NCBI RefSeq assembly: GCF_001592935.1
Contig: NZ_LRDB01000001.1
Span: forward strand, 558,001 to 622,000
From: Roseivirga echinicomitans
GTDB taxonomy: Bacteria; Bacteroidota; Bacteroidia; Cytophagales; Cyclobacteriaceae
DNA: 64,000 nt
Reading direction: 5' to 3'
Position 1 is the stretch's first letter. The number at the start of each line of letters is the position of its first letter. Position numbers and translations under genes: made by a program. The notes under the pieces were generated by a model, which was not told the origin of the DNA, did no database searches, and saw only the letters and a list, made by a program, of their open reading frames with translations. Shown one piece after another: positions 1 through 8,413 of the stretch.

Positions 1-25
1 TTACGCAGTGTAATACCTTCGCTCA

Positions 26-226
26 ATGGCAAAATCATTTAATAATTTACGGGTAGGTAAGAAGTTTAAGCTCATTAATTTTTCAGAAACATTTGAGTTT
101 GAAGTAATCGAAATAAAAGCAAATGAAGACTGCCTTCTTAAAGACCTCAACTCTTTAGATACGTATCATCTTTTTGATCTTATACGTTACGGAAAAGGAG
201 AAGATTTTGACCTTATCGACTTGTAA
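26..226 (+). CDS. Small conserved-looking hypothetical protein (66 aa)
   Basis: The frame opens with ATG and gives a 66-residue charged protein with no signal peptide or membrane segment. It starts MAKSFNNLRVGKKF and alternates basic and hydrophobic residues in a way that suggests a small beta-rich fold. I do not recognise a family. It ends about 100 bp before the MarR gene and reads in the same direction, but the AT-rich gap makes co-transcription uncertain. The codon use looks coding. Function unknown. Confidence 0.6.
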   Translation: MAKSFNNLRVGKKFKLINFSETFEFEVIEIKANEDCLLKDLNSLDTYHLFDLIRYGKGEDFDLIDL

Positions 227-274
227 AGGAGATTCTCTATTTAAAAGAAGAGACAAAATTTTTCAAAAAAATAG

Positions 275-286
275 TATGCATGCATA
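275..286. promoter_or_regulatory. 12-bp perfect palindrome, candidate MarR operator
   Basis: TATGCATGCATA is a perfect 12-bp palindrome, 36 bp upstream of the marR start, in the only sizeable gap before the beta-oxidation operon. A TAACTTCG box at about 300-307 resembles the Bacteroidota -7 element. MarR proteins typically bind palindromes in their own promoters, so autoregulation is a reasonable inference. There is no direct evidence of binding. Confidence 0.35.
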
Positions 287-322
287 ACAAATTTTCTTTA
301 ACTTCGTAACCCTTACAGGATT

Positions 323-757
323 ATGAAGAGAGAAGAAACCATAGACCACAACGTAAAAATGCTTTGGCATGCGATCTACCGCATGTATAACCAGCAGGCA
401 GTAAAACACGACATTACCACTTCTATCGGTTTTGTACTTCTTATTATTAATAGTAAAGAAGGAACTCCAGCTACAAAAATTGCCCCTTTAATGGGATTAG
501 AATCACGAAGCCTTACTCGCATGCTCAAAAGCATGGAAGAAAAGGGCTTTATATATCGTGAGAAAGACCCTAATGATGGTCGTTCGGTTAGAATATTTCT
601 TACTGAACTTGGAAAACAGAAGAGAGAGATATCCCGTGCCACGGTTTTGGAGTTTAATACTACCGCTAACGAGTTAATAGAAAAAGAAAAGCTAGACACC
701 TTTTTCGAAGTAATAGAACAGATAAATAATCTTATAGATAAAAAATCAATCTTTTAG
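323..757 (+). CDS. MarR-family transcriptional regulator
   Basis: A 144-residue protein of usual MarR length. The winged helix-turn-helix lies at about residues 30-105. It includes the helix with LESRSLTRMLKSMEEKGFI and the wing with KDPNDGRSVRI, whose D-x-R-x-x-x-(V/I) pattern is a family hallmark. It probably dimerises and responds to a small ligand. The stop is 5 bp before the start of fadN, so it is the first gene of the beta-oxidation operon. I infer that it controls the operon in response to fatty acids or acyl-CoA. The Bacillus fadNAE operon is controlled by FadR, a TetR-family protein, so the regulator type differs here. Confidence 0.9.
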   Translation: MKREETIDHNVKMLWHAIYRMYNQQAVKHDITTSIGFVLLIINSKEGTPATKIAPLMGLESRSLTRMLKSMEEKGFIYREKDPNDGRSVRIFLTELGKQKREISRATVLEFNTTANELIEKEKLDTFFEVIEQINNLIDKKSIF

Positions 758-762
758 AACAC

Positions 763-3147
763 ATGAACAGATCGATTAGAAAAGTTGCGGTATTAGGTTC
801 AGGAGTGATGGGCTCACGTATAGCTTGCCATTTTGCTAATATCGGAGTAGAAGTATTGTTATTGGATATGGTACCAAGGGATTTACCCGAAGAACAAAAA
901 TCCAATAAGGCGGCCAGAAACAAACTGGTAAATGATGCATTGACCACAGCCTTAAAATCTAAGCCATCTCCAATTTATGACTTGAGTTTTTCAAATAGAA
1001 TTTCCACTGGAAACTTTGAAGACGACATGTCTAAAGTTTCTGAAGTGGATTGGATTATTGAAGTGGTAGTGGAAAGACTTGATATTAAGAAGATCATCTT
1101 CGATCAAGTTGAAAAGCATAGAAAACCAGGAACACTTATTACATCGAATACATCTGGTATTCCTATGCATTTGATGTGCGAAGGTAGAAGCGAAGATTTC
1201 CAGAAGCATTTCTGTGGCTCTCACTTCTTCAACCCCCCAAGGTATTTACGTTTGCTGGAAATCATTCCTGGGCCTAAAACAGACCCAGCGATCATTGATT
1301 TCTTAATGCATTATGGAGACCTTTTCTTAGGAAAGGAAACCGTGCTTTGTAAAGATACCCCAGCGTTTATTGCCAACAGAATTGGTATTTATGCTATTAT
1401 GTCTGCTATGCACACCATTGAAGAAATGGGGCTTACTGTAGGTGAGGTGGATAGAATGACTGGGCCAATTATTGGTCGTGCTAAATCTGCTACTTTCCGT
1501 ACCATGGACGTTGTTGGACTTGATACTACGGTTAATGTTGCCAACAATTTGCATAAGGGCTTACAGAATGACGAGGCCAGAGAGAAGTTTATTCTTCCAG
1601 GTATTGTTGAAGAAGTGCATAAGCGAGGTTGGTTTGGCGACAAGTCTAAGCAAGGCTATTTCAAGAAAACGAAAGACGCCAATGGTAAGACAGAAATTCT
1701 TGAGCTTGATTTAAAAACCTACGAATACGGTGAACGAACAAGGGCGAATTTCAAAGCGCTTGAAGCTGTTAAGGAAGAAGAAAATTTAAAAGCCAGAATT
1801 AAAACACTCGTCAACTTTGATGACAAAGCAGGTGAGTTCTATAGAACTACATTCTACGATACCTTCAAATACGTTTCGTTCAGAATTCCAGAAATTTCAG
1901 ACGAACTCTACAGAATAGACCAAGCAGTTTGTGCTGGTTTTGGATGGGAGCTCGGTCCTTACGAAACATGGGATTTACTAGGCGTAAAAGCTACAGTTGA
2001 TAAAATGGAAGCCATGGGCTTTAAGCCTGCGGCTTGGGTGTATGAAATGCTTGAAGTAGGAAACGATGCTTTTTATAAAATTGAAAAAGGAATAAAGCAC
2101 TATTACGATATTCCTTCAAAATCATATAAAGTAATTCCGGGCTTAGATGAGTTGATCATCTTAGAAAATATTCGCGAAACCAATAAGGTTTGGGGCAATC
2201 CTGGTGCATCAGTTTTTGATATCGGAGATGGTGTGCTTTGCTTAGAGTTCCATACCAAAATGAATTCAATGGGCGCTGAGGTCATTGAAGGAATTCAAAC
2301 TGCCATTTCTATGGCAGAGAAAGATTATAAGGGTTTGGTTATTGGAAACGAAGGACCAAATTTCTCAGCAGGAGCAAACTTAGCTATGCTGTTTATGTAT
2401 GCTGGTGATCAGGATTATGACGAGATCAATTTGATGATTGCTCAATTCCAGAATACAATGAGGCTGGCCAAATTCTCATCAATACCAGTAGTGGCTGCAC
2501 CGGCAGGACTTGCGTTGGGTGGAGGTTGTGAGTTGTCGTTGCATTGCGATGCTATTCAAGCCCATGCTGAAACCTACATTGGTTTGGTTGAAGTGGGTGT
2601 TGGCCTTATCCCTGGTGGAGGAGGAACGAAGGAACTTGCTTTAAGAGCTGCAGATTCTTACGTAGCGGGTGATCCAGAATTGAACCGACTTCAAGAGGCG
2701 TTTATGAATATTGCGACTGCTAAGGTTGCTACTTCGGCAGAGGAAGCCAGAGGAATGAATATTCTTCGACCGACTGACGGCATCACAATGAACAGAAAAC
2801 GATTGATTTCTGACGCTAAGAAAAAAGTGCTTGAATTGCACGAAGCGGGCTATACCCAGCCAGTGGAGAGAAAAGATGTCAAGGTACAAGGCGTAACAGG
2901 CTTGGCGTTATTTGAAGCGGGAATTAATGGAATGCTTTTTGGAAATTATATTTCTGAGCACGATGCTAAAATTGCTAGAAAAGTAGGTTACGTAATGTGT
3001 GGTGGAGACTTAACTGCTCCACAAGAAGTATCAGAACAATACCTTCTTGATTTAGAGCGCGAGGCTTTCTTGGCACTTACGGCCGAGCCAAAAACCTTAG
3101 AGCGAATTCACAGCATTCTTTTCAAAGGAAAACCGCTTAGAAACTAG
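763..3147 (+). CDS. fadN: 3-hydroxyacyl-CoA dehydrogenase / enoyl-CoA hydratase, FadN-type fusion
   Basis: A 794-residue bifunctional beta-oxidation enzyme. The NAD-binding Rossmann domain is first (GSGVMG, G12-x-G14-x-x-G17), followed by the 3-hydroxyacyl-CoA dehydrogenase C-terminal domains to about residue 420. A crotonase domain occupies about 470-680. It carries the oxyanion-hole region near NFSAGANLA and the two glutamates of the hydratase site in GGGCELSLHCD and VEVGVGLIPGGGG. This order, dehydrogenase then hydratase, is the reverse of E. coli FadB and matches Bacillus FadN, which is also about 790 residues. It hydrates enoyl-CoA and oxidises the resulting 3-hydroxyacyl-CoA in the cytoplasm. 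The thiolase and acyl-CoA dehydrogenase follow, interrupted by a four-helix-bundle gene. Confidence 0.93.
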   Translation: MNRSIRKVAVLGSGVMGSRIACHFANIGVEVLLLDMVPRDLPEEQKSNKAARNKLVNDALTTALKSKPSPIYDLSFSNRISTGNFEDDMSKVSEVDWIIEVVVERLDIKKIIFDQVEKHRKPGTLITSNTSGIPMHLMCEGRSEDFQKHFCGSHFFNPPRYLRLLEIIPGPKTDPAIIDFLMHYGDLFLGKETVLCKDTPAFIANRIGIYAIMSAMHTIEEMGLTVGEVDRMTGPIIGRAKSATFRTMDVVGLDTTVNVANNLHKGLQNDEAREKFILPGIVEEVHKRGWFGDKSKQGYFKKTKDANGKTEILELDLKTYEYGERTRANFKALEAVKEEENLKARIKTLVNFDDKAGEFYRTTFYDTFKYVSFRIPEISDELYRIDQAVCAGFGWELGPYETWDLLGVKATVDKMEAMGFKPAAWVYEMLEVGNDAFYKIEKGIKHYYDIPSKSYKVIPGLDELIILENIRETNKVWGNPGASVFDIGDGVLCLEFHTKMNSMGAEVIEGIQTAISMAEKDYKGLVIGNEGPNFSAGANLAMLFMYAGDQDYDEINLMIAQFQNTMRLAKFSSIPVVAAPAGLALGGGCELSLHCDAIQAHAETYIGLVEVGVGLIPGGGGTKELALRAADSYVAGDPELNRLQEAFMNIATAKVATSAEEARGMNILRPTDGITMNRKRLISDAKKKVLELHEAGYTQPVERKDVKVQGVTGLALFEAGINGMLFGNYISEHDAKIARKVGYVMCGGDLTAPQEVSEQYLLDLEREAFLALTAEPKTLERIHSILFKGKPLRN

Positions 3148-3187
3148 AGGTTAGACTCTAGATGATAGACACAAGACAAAACAGTAG
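3148..3187. repeat. Left flank of four-helix-bundle insertion: degenerate TAGAC repeats
   Basis: Directly after the fadN stop, the sequence repeats variants of TTAGAC / TAGAC / AAGAC at 3150-3176. The motif GTTAGAC (3150-3156) appears inverted on the other side of the four-helix-bundle gene as GTCTAAC (3551-3557). The flanks therefore behave like imperfect terminal inverted repeats, although they are too degenerate to be sure. Confidence 0.45.
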
Positions 3188-3544
3188 GTGCATAATTTTA
3201 AAGAATTGAAGATTTGGCAGAAGGCAAGGATACTTGTTAAGCAAGTATATGTTGTTTCAAATGAGCTTCCAGATTCTGAGAGATTCAACTTAATTTCTCA
3301 AATGCGAAGCGCTTCGGTTTCAATAATGTCATGCATTGCCGAAGGATCTGGAAGAGGTTCTGATCAAGATTTTGCGAGATTTTTAGATATGTCTTTAGGG
3401 TCATGTCACGAATTAGAAAGTTTGCTTTTTGTTGCTTTGGACATGGATTACATTGATCAAATTAAGCATGAAAATCTGACCTCTAGTCTTTCAGAGATTC
3501 AAAAAATGATTGTAGCATTTATTAAAAAATTAAGGAACCACTAG
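3188..3544 (+). CDS. Four-helix bundle protein (S23 / 23S rRNA-intervening-sequence family)
   Basis: A 118-residue helical protein with the usual family opening HNFKELKIWQKA and the conserved SQMRSASVSIMSCIAEGSGR segment at about residues 37-56. The start is GTG, which gives the normal N-terminus. These proteins form pentameric four-helix bundles and are relatives of the Avd accessory protein of diversity-generating retroelements. Some are encoded in intervening sequences of 23S rRNA genes. Their role is not settled. Here the gene splits an otherwise tight fadN-fadA pair and has short inverted degenerate repeats on both sides, which suggests it arrived as a small insertion. Confidence 0.88.
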   Translation: MHNFKELKIWQKARILVKQVYVVSNELPDSERFNLISQMRSASVSIMSCIAEGSGRGSDQDFARFLDMSLGSCHELESLLFVALDMDYIDQIKHENLTSSLSEIQKMIVAFIKKLRNH

Positions 3545-3575
3545 TCTGACGTCTAACGTCTGACTACTAAAATCT
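3541..3575. repeat. Right flank of four-helix-bundle insertion: degenerate GTCTGAC repeats
   Basis: The sequence after the stop contains AGTCTGAC, GTCTAAC and GTCTGAC in tandem with a 7-8 base period (3543-3564). Read on the minus strand it becomes TCAGAC / TTAGAC / TCAGAC, matching the motif class seen on the left flank. It separates the inserted gene from fadA. Confidence 0.5.
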
Positions 3576-3581
3576 AAAAAT

Positions 3582-4760
3582 ATGGACGCATATATAGTTG
3601 CAGGATATAGAACAGCCGTAGGACGTGGTAAGCGCAGTGTGCTTAAAAGCGTACGTTCTGATGACATGGCTGCTGAAGTAATTAAACACTTGGTTGGTCA
3701 GGTGGCCAACTTTGATCCGACAAGAGTAGATGACCTTATTGTAGGTAACGCTGTGCCAGAGGCTGAACAAGGCATGCAAATGGGAAGAATGATTTCTCTA
3801 TTGTCATTACCTATTGGAGTCCCTGGTGTTACCGTTAACCGTTATTGTGGGTCTGGTTTGGAAGCCATTGCTTTGGCTTCTTCTAGAATTCATGCAGGTA
3901 CCGCAGATTGTATTATCGCTGGAGGAACTGAATCTATGAGTCAAGTACCAGTTATGGGTTATAAAACTGCCCTTAACTATAAGCTGGCCACAGAACATAA
4001 AGATTACTACTTAAGCATGGGCCTAACAGCTGAGCAAGTAGGAAAGGAATATAATATCACCAGAGAAGAGTCTGATCAATTTGCTTTTGAGTCACATCAA
4101 AAGGCTGTGAAAGCGCAAGCTGATGGCAAATTCGATGACGAAATTGTTCCGATTAAGGTGACGGAGAAATTCGTTGACGCTAGCGGAAAAATGGCTGAAA
4201 AAACTTACACTGTAGATAAGGATGAAGGCCCAAGAGGAGACACTTCAATGGAAATATTGGCGGGCTTAAGGCCGGTATTTGCTCATGGTGGTCAAGTAAC
4301 GGCTGGTAACTCTTCTCCAGTTTCAGATGGAGCATCATTCGTGATGGTTATGTCTGAGAAAATGGTAAAAGAACTAGGCTTAGAGCCTATCGCTCGGATG
4401 GTTACTTATACCGCTGTGGGTGTTCACCCAAGAATTATGGGAATAGGCCCAGTAGATGCAGTGCCGAAAGCATTAAAGCAAGCTGGTTTGAAACAGTCGG
4501 ATCTTGATTTGATCGAATTGAACGAAGCATTTGGAGCACAGTCTTTGGCAGTAATCAAAGCGCTAGACTTTGACCGCTCTATTCTGAATGTTAATGGTGG
4601 AGCAATTGCTTTAGGACATCCACTTGGATGTTCAGGAGCAAAACTTTCGGTTCAACTCTTCAACGAGATGAGAAGAAGAGGCAACTCTAAATACGGAATG
4701 GTAACGGCCTGTGTAGGCGGTGGCCAAGGCGTAGCAGGTATTTATGAATTTTTGAAATAG
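3582..4760 (+). CDS. fadA: Acetyl-CoA C-acyltransferase (3-ketoacyl-CoA thiolase)
   Basis: A 392-residue thiolase of normal length. The nucleophilic cysteine is C89 in NRYCGSGLEA, the catalytic histidine is H346 in ALGHPLGCSGA, and the second active-site cysteine is C377 in TACVGGGQG. It cleaves 3-ketoacyl-CoA with CoA to release acetyl-CoA in the last step of each beta-oxidation round. It lies downstream of the FadN-type fusion protein and 20 bp upstream of the acyl-CoA dehydrogenase, so the three enzymes should be made together. Confidence 0.95.
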   Translation: MDAYIVAGYRTAVGRGKRSVLKSVRSDDMAAEVIKHLVGQVANFDPTRVDDLIVGNAVPEAEQGMQMGRMISLLSLPIGVPGVTVNRYCGSGLEAIALASSRIHAGTADCIIAGGTESMSQVPVMGYKTALNYKLATEHKDYYLSMGLTAEQVGKEYNITREESDQFAFESHQKAVKAQADGKFDDEIVPIKVTEKFVDASGKMAEKTYTVDKDEGPRGDTSMEILAGLRPVFAHGGQVTAGNSSPVSDGASFVMVMSEKMVKELGLEPIARMVTYTAVGVHPRIMGIGPVDAVPKALKQAGLKQSDLDLIELNEAFGAQSLAVIKALDFDRSILNVNGGAIALGHPLGCSGAKLSVQLFNEMRRRGNSKYGMVTACVGGGQGVAGIYEFLK

Positions 4761-4780
4761 GTTGTAAACATAATAAGGCA

Positions 4781-6595
4781 ATGTCAAGCGAAAACGTAAC
4801 CAATAAAGCATCAATTAAGGGCGGTGAATTTCTAGTAAGGGAAACTCCTGCTCAGGAAGTTTTTATTCCTGAAGAATTTAGCGAAGAGCAAAAAATGATG
4901 GCGCAGGCCTGTAGCGATTTCATCGAAACAGAAATTACGCCTAATGCTGATCGTATAGACAGTATGAAAGAGCCAGATTTGGTTCCTAAAATATTTAAGA
5001 AGGCCGGTGAATTAGGCCTTTTGGGCATCACCGTACCAGAGCAATATGGAGGCTTAGGAATGAGCTTCAATACAAGTATGCTGATGGCCGATGTAATTGG
5101 TGCAGCAGGATCGTTCTCTACAACCTATGGTGCACATACTGGAATCGGAACCTTGCCCATTCTTTATTATGGAACTGAAGCGCAGAAAGAAAAGTATTTA
5201 CCGAAACTATCCACTGGCGAATGGGCTGCTTGTTATTGCTTGACAGAGCCTGATGCTGGGTCTGATGCCAATTCAGGAAAGACAAAGGCTGTTCTATCCG
5301 CGGATGGAAAGCACTATAATGTTACGGGTCAGAAAATGTGGATCTCGAATGCAGGTTTCGCGGACTTGTTTATTGTATTCGCTAAGATTGAAGACGATAA
5401 GAATTTGACTGCCTTTATTGTTGAGAAAACCTTCGGTGGCATCACAATGAATGAGGAAGAGAAGAAGCTTGGTATTAAAGGTTCTTCAACTCGCCAGGTA
5501 TTCTTTAACGATTGCCCAGTTCCTGTGGAAAACATGCTTTCTAATAGAGGGAATGGTTTCAAAATCGCGGTGAATATATTGAACATTGGTCGTGTGAAAT
5601 TGGGAGCAGGTGTTTTGGGAGGTTGCAGAACTGTAATTTCTCATGCTACTCAATATGCCAACGAACGTAAGCAATTCGGTGTGTCGATTTCAAGCTTTGG
5701 TGCTATCAAAAGCAAATTGGCCGAGATGGCCACTAAGACCTACGTGACGGAGTCTTTAGACTACCGAGCAGGTCAGAACATCGAAGATAAAATTAACGAC
5801 CTGATCGCAGGCGGAATGGACGATGCCAAAGCCAAGCTTAAGGGTGTTGAACAATTCGCCATCGAGTGTGCCATTGCAAAAATTCACAGTTCTGAAGTAT
5901 TGGATTATGTAGTGGATCAAGGCGTTCAAGTATATGGAGGTATGGGCTATTCTGCCGAAGCTCCGATGGAAAGAGCTTATAGAGATGCGCGTATTGCCAG
6001 AATTTATGAAGGGACCAACGAAATCAACCGTATGTTGATGATTGGAATGCTTTTAAAACGCGCAATGAAAGGTGAACTGAACATGTTCGAACCAGCAATG
6101 GTGGTTTCTAAAGAACTTGTTTCTGTCCCTTCATTTACTACTATCGATAAATCAGTGTTGTTCAATGCTGAAAAAGAAGTGGTGAAAAACCTTAAGAAAG
6201 TTTTCCTTATGGTAGGCGGAAAAGCTGCTATGGCGTTGCAAGATAAGATTGAAGACGAACAAGAGGTAATGATGAACCTTGCCGATATCTTAATAGAGAT
6301 TTATGCAGTAGAATCATCCATGCTAAGAACAGAGAAGTTGGTTAGCCAAAGAGGTGAGGAAGCTTGCAAGGATTACATTGCCATGACACAGATTTACATG
6401 GCTCAAGCTATCGATAAAGTGAATGCAGCAGCCAAAGAGGCTATAGCATCCTTTACCAAAGGTGATGAGCAGAAAGTGATGTTAATGGGCTTGAAGCGCT
6501 TTACAAAAATGGATTTAGTAAATACTAAGGAGCTTAGAAGACAAGTAGCAGACACGATGATTGCTAAGGGAAAATTCCCTTATTATTTCGCATAA
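4781..6595 (+). CDS. fadE: Acyl-CoA dehydrogenase with C-terminal extension
   Basis: A 604-residue FAD-dependent acyl-CoA dehydrogenase that makes the first double bond in beta-oxidation. The substrate and FAD motifs CLTEPDAGSDA (about 153-163) and WISNAGFADLF are present. The catalytic glutamate is E410 in RIYEGTNEI. A further 170 residues follow the catalytic core, as in the long-chain enzymes VLCAD and ACAD9 and in Bacillus FadE of about 594 residues. It is the last gene of the operon and ends just before a strong hairpin terminator. The electron-transfer flavoprotein partners are not in the window. Confidence 0.93.
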   Translation: MSSENVTNKASIKGGEFLVRETPAQEVFIPEEFSEEQKMMAQACSDFIETEITPNADRIDSMKEPDLVPKIFKKAGELGLLGITVPEQYGGLGMSFNTSMLMADVIGAAGSFSTTYGAHTGIGTLPILYYGTEAQKEKYLPKLSTGEWAACYCLTEPDAGSDANSGKTKAVLSADGKHYNVTGQKMWISNAGFADLFIVFAKIEDDKNLTAFIVEKTFGGITMNEEEKKLGIKGSSTRQVFFNDCPVPVENMLSNRGNGFKIAVNILNIGRVKLGAGVLGGCRTVISHATQYANERKQFGVSISSFGAIKSKLAEMATKTYVTESLDYRAGQNIEDKINDLIAGGMDDAKAKLKGVEQFAIECAIAKIHSSEVLDYVVDQGVQVYGGMGYSAEAPMERAYRDARIARIYEGTNEINRMLMIGMLLKRAMKGELNMFEPAMVVSKELVSVPSFTTIDKSVLFNAEKEVVKNLKKVFLMVGGKAAMALQDKIEDEQEVMMNLADILIEIYAVESSMLRTEKLVSQRGEEACKDYIAMTQIYMAQAIDKVNAAAKEAIASFTKGDEQKVMLMGLKRFTKMDLVNTKELRRQVADTMIAKGKFPYYFA

Positions 6596-6616
6596 CAATC
6601 AAATAGACTGATAAAG

Positions 6617-6648
6617 AAAAAGGGAACCTCATTTGAGGTTCCCTTTTT
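6617..6648. terminator. Bidirectional intrinsic terminator between fadE and rng
   Basis: A perfect 10-bp stem, GGGAACCTCA at 6622-6631 with TGAGGTTCCC at 6634-6643, sits between an A run and a T run. It can terminate both the rightward fadE transcript and the leftward rng transcript, whose coding ends converge here. Confidence 0.9.
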
Positions 6649-6671
6649 CGTTTGAATTGATGTTTTAAAAC

Positions 6672-8228
6672 TTAAGCTGTAATGGCAATCTCTTCGCCAA
6701 GCTTGTTGTTTATGGTATAAGTTGAAAGACTTAAAGAACTGTCTTTTTCAATTTTTACCCAAGTGTGATATTTCTTGTACCACTCCCACCTTTTAGAGAA
6801 TATTCCCCTAGTGAAATAAGCATGTAAAAAAGGATGCACTAATAGCGTAATTCCCTTTTCGTTTTGGGTACCAAGAATGTAATCGATATTCTTTTCAATT
6901 GTATCTGAAACAAGTATTGTCGCAGCTACTTTTCCCGTTCCTCCACATGTTGGGCAGTTTTCGCGGGTAGTAATGTTCATTTCTGGCCTTACACGCTGAC
7001 GTGTAATTTGCATTAAGCCAAATTTGGTGATGGGTAGAACTGTGTTTTTAGCACGGTCATCCTCCATAATGTCACGCATTACAGTGTAAAGCTGCTTTTT
7101 GTTTTCAGCCTTACGCATATCGATAAAGTCGATCACGATAATACCACCCATATCGCGCAGCCTTAATTGGCGTGCTACTTCTCTTGCTGCTTCAATATTA
7201 ACAGCAAGTGCGGTGCTTTCTTGATCTTCTCCTGCATTCGATTTATTACCACTATTCACGTCAATAACGTGAAGTGCTTCGGTATGCTCAATAATTAGAT
7301 AGCCACCTTTAGGCAAGCTTACAGTTTTACCAAAAAGCGATTTGAATTGCTTTTCAATTCCAAAAGCTTCAAATATTTTGGCTTTTCCTGTATAAAGCTT
7401 TGCTATCTTTTCTTTGTCGGGAGCGATTTTCTGAATGTAGGACTTAATCTCATTATAGATTTCCTTATCATCCGTACTTACACTGTCAAAAGATTCGTTG
7501 AGGATATCGCGGAGTAAGGATGAAGCCCTACTCATTTCTCCGATGACCTTATCTTTAGGCTTGGCTTTGTGAAGCTTTTTAATGCCTTCAATCCAAGTTT
7601 CTTCGAGGTTTCGGAGATCTTTATCTAACTCGGCCACATCTTTTCCTTTCGCAACTGTGCGAACGATGACACCAAATTTTTCGGGTTTGATCGATGAAAT
7701 CAATCTCATCAATCTTTTTCTCTCATCTCCATCAGTTATTTTCTTAGAAATATTGATAGAATCGGAGAAAGGCACTAAAACCATATAGCGCCCAGCTATA
7801 GACAACTCGCAAGAGAGTCGTGGCCCTTTTGTTGAAATAGGTTCTTTTACAACCTGAACAAGTATTTGCTGACCTCTTGTCAGCACTTGACCCATTTTGC
7901 CAAGCTTGTTAATGTCTGGCTCACCTTTGAATTTACTCAGGTTACCGTTGACATCATTGGCCGATTGGGCCATTCTGGTGTATTTGTTTAGTGATTTTAT
8001 TTGCGGACCAAGGTCAAGATAATGCAGAAAAGCATCTTTCTCGTACCCTATATCTATAAAAGCCGCGTTCAATCCTTGGACAATCTTTTTTACGGTGCCC
8101 AAGTACATATCACCTACCTTAAACTGGTTGTCATCATGATCATGATGAAACTCAACCAGGTTTTTATCTTTCAGAAGGGCTATACGACATCCATCTTGAG
8201 TCGAATTAATTACTAATTCGTTGCTCAA
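6672..8228 (-). CDS. rng: Ribonuclease G/E family endoribonuclease
   Basis: A 518-residue RNase E/G catalytic core without the long RNase E tail. An S1 RNA-binding domain lies at about residues 38-150. The metal-binding catalytic aspartates are D323 in HVIDVNSGNK and D367 in IVIDFIDM. The zinc-link motif CPTCGGTG (C425, C428) shows it can assemble as a dimer of dimers. It cuts single-stranded AU-rich RNA in 5S/16S rRNA maturation and mRNA turnover. It is the last gene of a leftward group with the HU protein, TPR protein and the small basic protein. Confidence 0.95.
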   Translation of the reverse strand: MSNELVINSTQDGCRIALLKDKNLVEFHHDHDDNQFKVGDMYLGTVKKIVQGLNAAFIDIGYEKDAFLHYLDLGPQIKSLNKYTRMAQSANDVNGNLSKFKGEPDINKLGKMGQVLTRGQQILVQVVKEPISTKGPRLSCELSIAGRYMVLVPFSDSINISKKITDGDERKRLMRLISSIKPEKFGVIVRTVAKGKDVAELDKDLRNLEETWIEGIKKLHKAKPKDKVIGEMSRASSLLRDILNESFDSVSTDDKEIYNEIKSYIQKIAPDKEKIAKLYTGKAKIFEAFGIEKQFKSLFGKTVSLPKGGYLIIEHTEALHVIDVNSGNKSNAGEDQESTALAVNIEAAREVARQLRLRDMGGIIVIDFIDMRKAENKKQLYTVMRDIMEDDRAKNTVLPITKFGLMQITRQRVRPEMNITTRENCPTCGGTGKVAATILVSDTIEKNIDYILGTQNEKGITLLVHPFLHAYFTRGIFSKRWEWYKKYHTWVKIEKDSSLSLSTYTINNKLGEEIAITA

Positions 8229-8275
8229 TTTGAAAAAAGTTAAATGTTAATAATTAAACTAGTGATGCGTATAAG

Positions 8276-8310
8276 CACAAAACTAAGAAGTACTACTTCT
8301 TAGTTTTGTG
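8276..8310. terminator. Perfect 17-bp inverted repeat overlapping the stop of the small basic gene
   Basis: CACAAAACTAAGAAGTA (8276-8292) and its exact reverse complement (8294-8310) are separated by one base. The repeat contains the last codons and stop of the 30-aa gene on the minus strand. It lacks a clear following T run on either side, so it may be an RNA-processing or stability hairpin instead of a true terminator. A very short loop would have to open by a few base pairs. Confidence 0.5.
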
Positions 8311-8385
8311 TCTGTTTTTTCTAAGTCTTTTCTTTCTCTTGTGAGTTGAAATCTTATGTCTTTTTCTCTTTTTACCGCAAGGCAT
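8293..8385 (-). CDS. 30-aa highly basic protein, mS38/COX24 (AURKAIP1)-like
   Basis: This is an ATG-to-stop frame of 31 codons. The product begins MPCGKKRKRHK and continues with HKRKKRLRKNRHK; 19 of 30 residues are Lys, Arg or His. The K-K-R-x-x-x-x-H-K-x-x-x-H-K-R-K-K-R-L-R pattern resembles the COX24/AURKAIP1 domain found in mitochondrial mS38 and in the small actinobacterial ribosomal protein bS22. A role as a tiny ribosomal protein is therefore likely but inferred; another small Bacteroidota-specific ribosomal protein is an alternative. It lies between the TPR gene (28 bp) and rng and is too short for many gene finders. Confidence 0.75.
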   Translation of the reverse strand: MPCGKKRKRHKISTHKRKKRLRKNRHKTKK

Positions 8386-8413
8386 AATTCTAATGTTTTA
8401 ATGAAATAATGTT

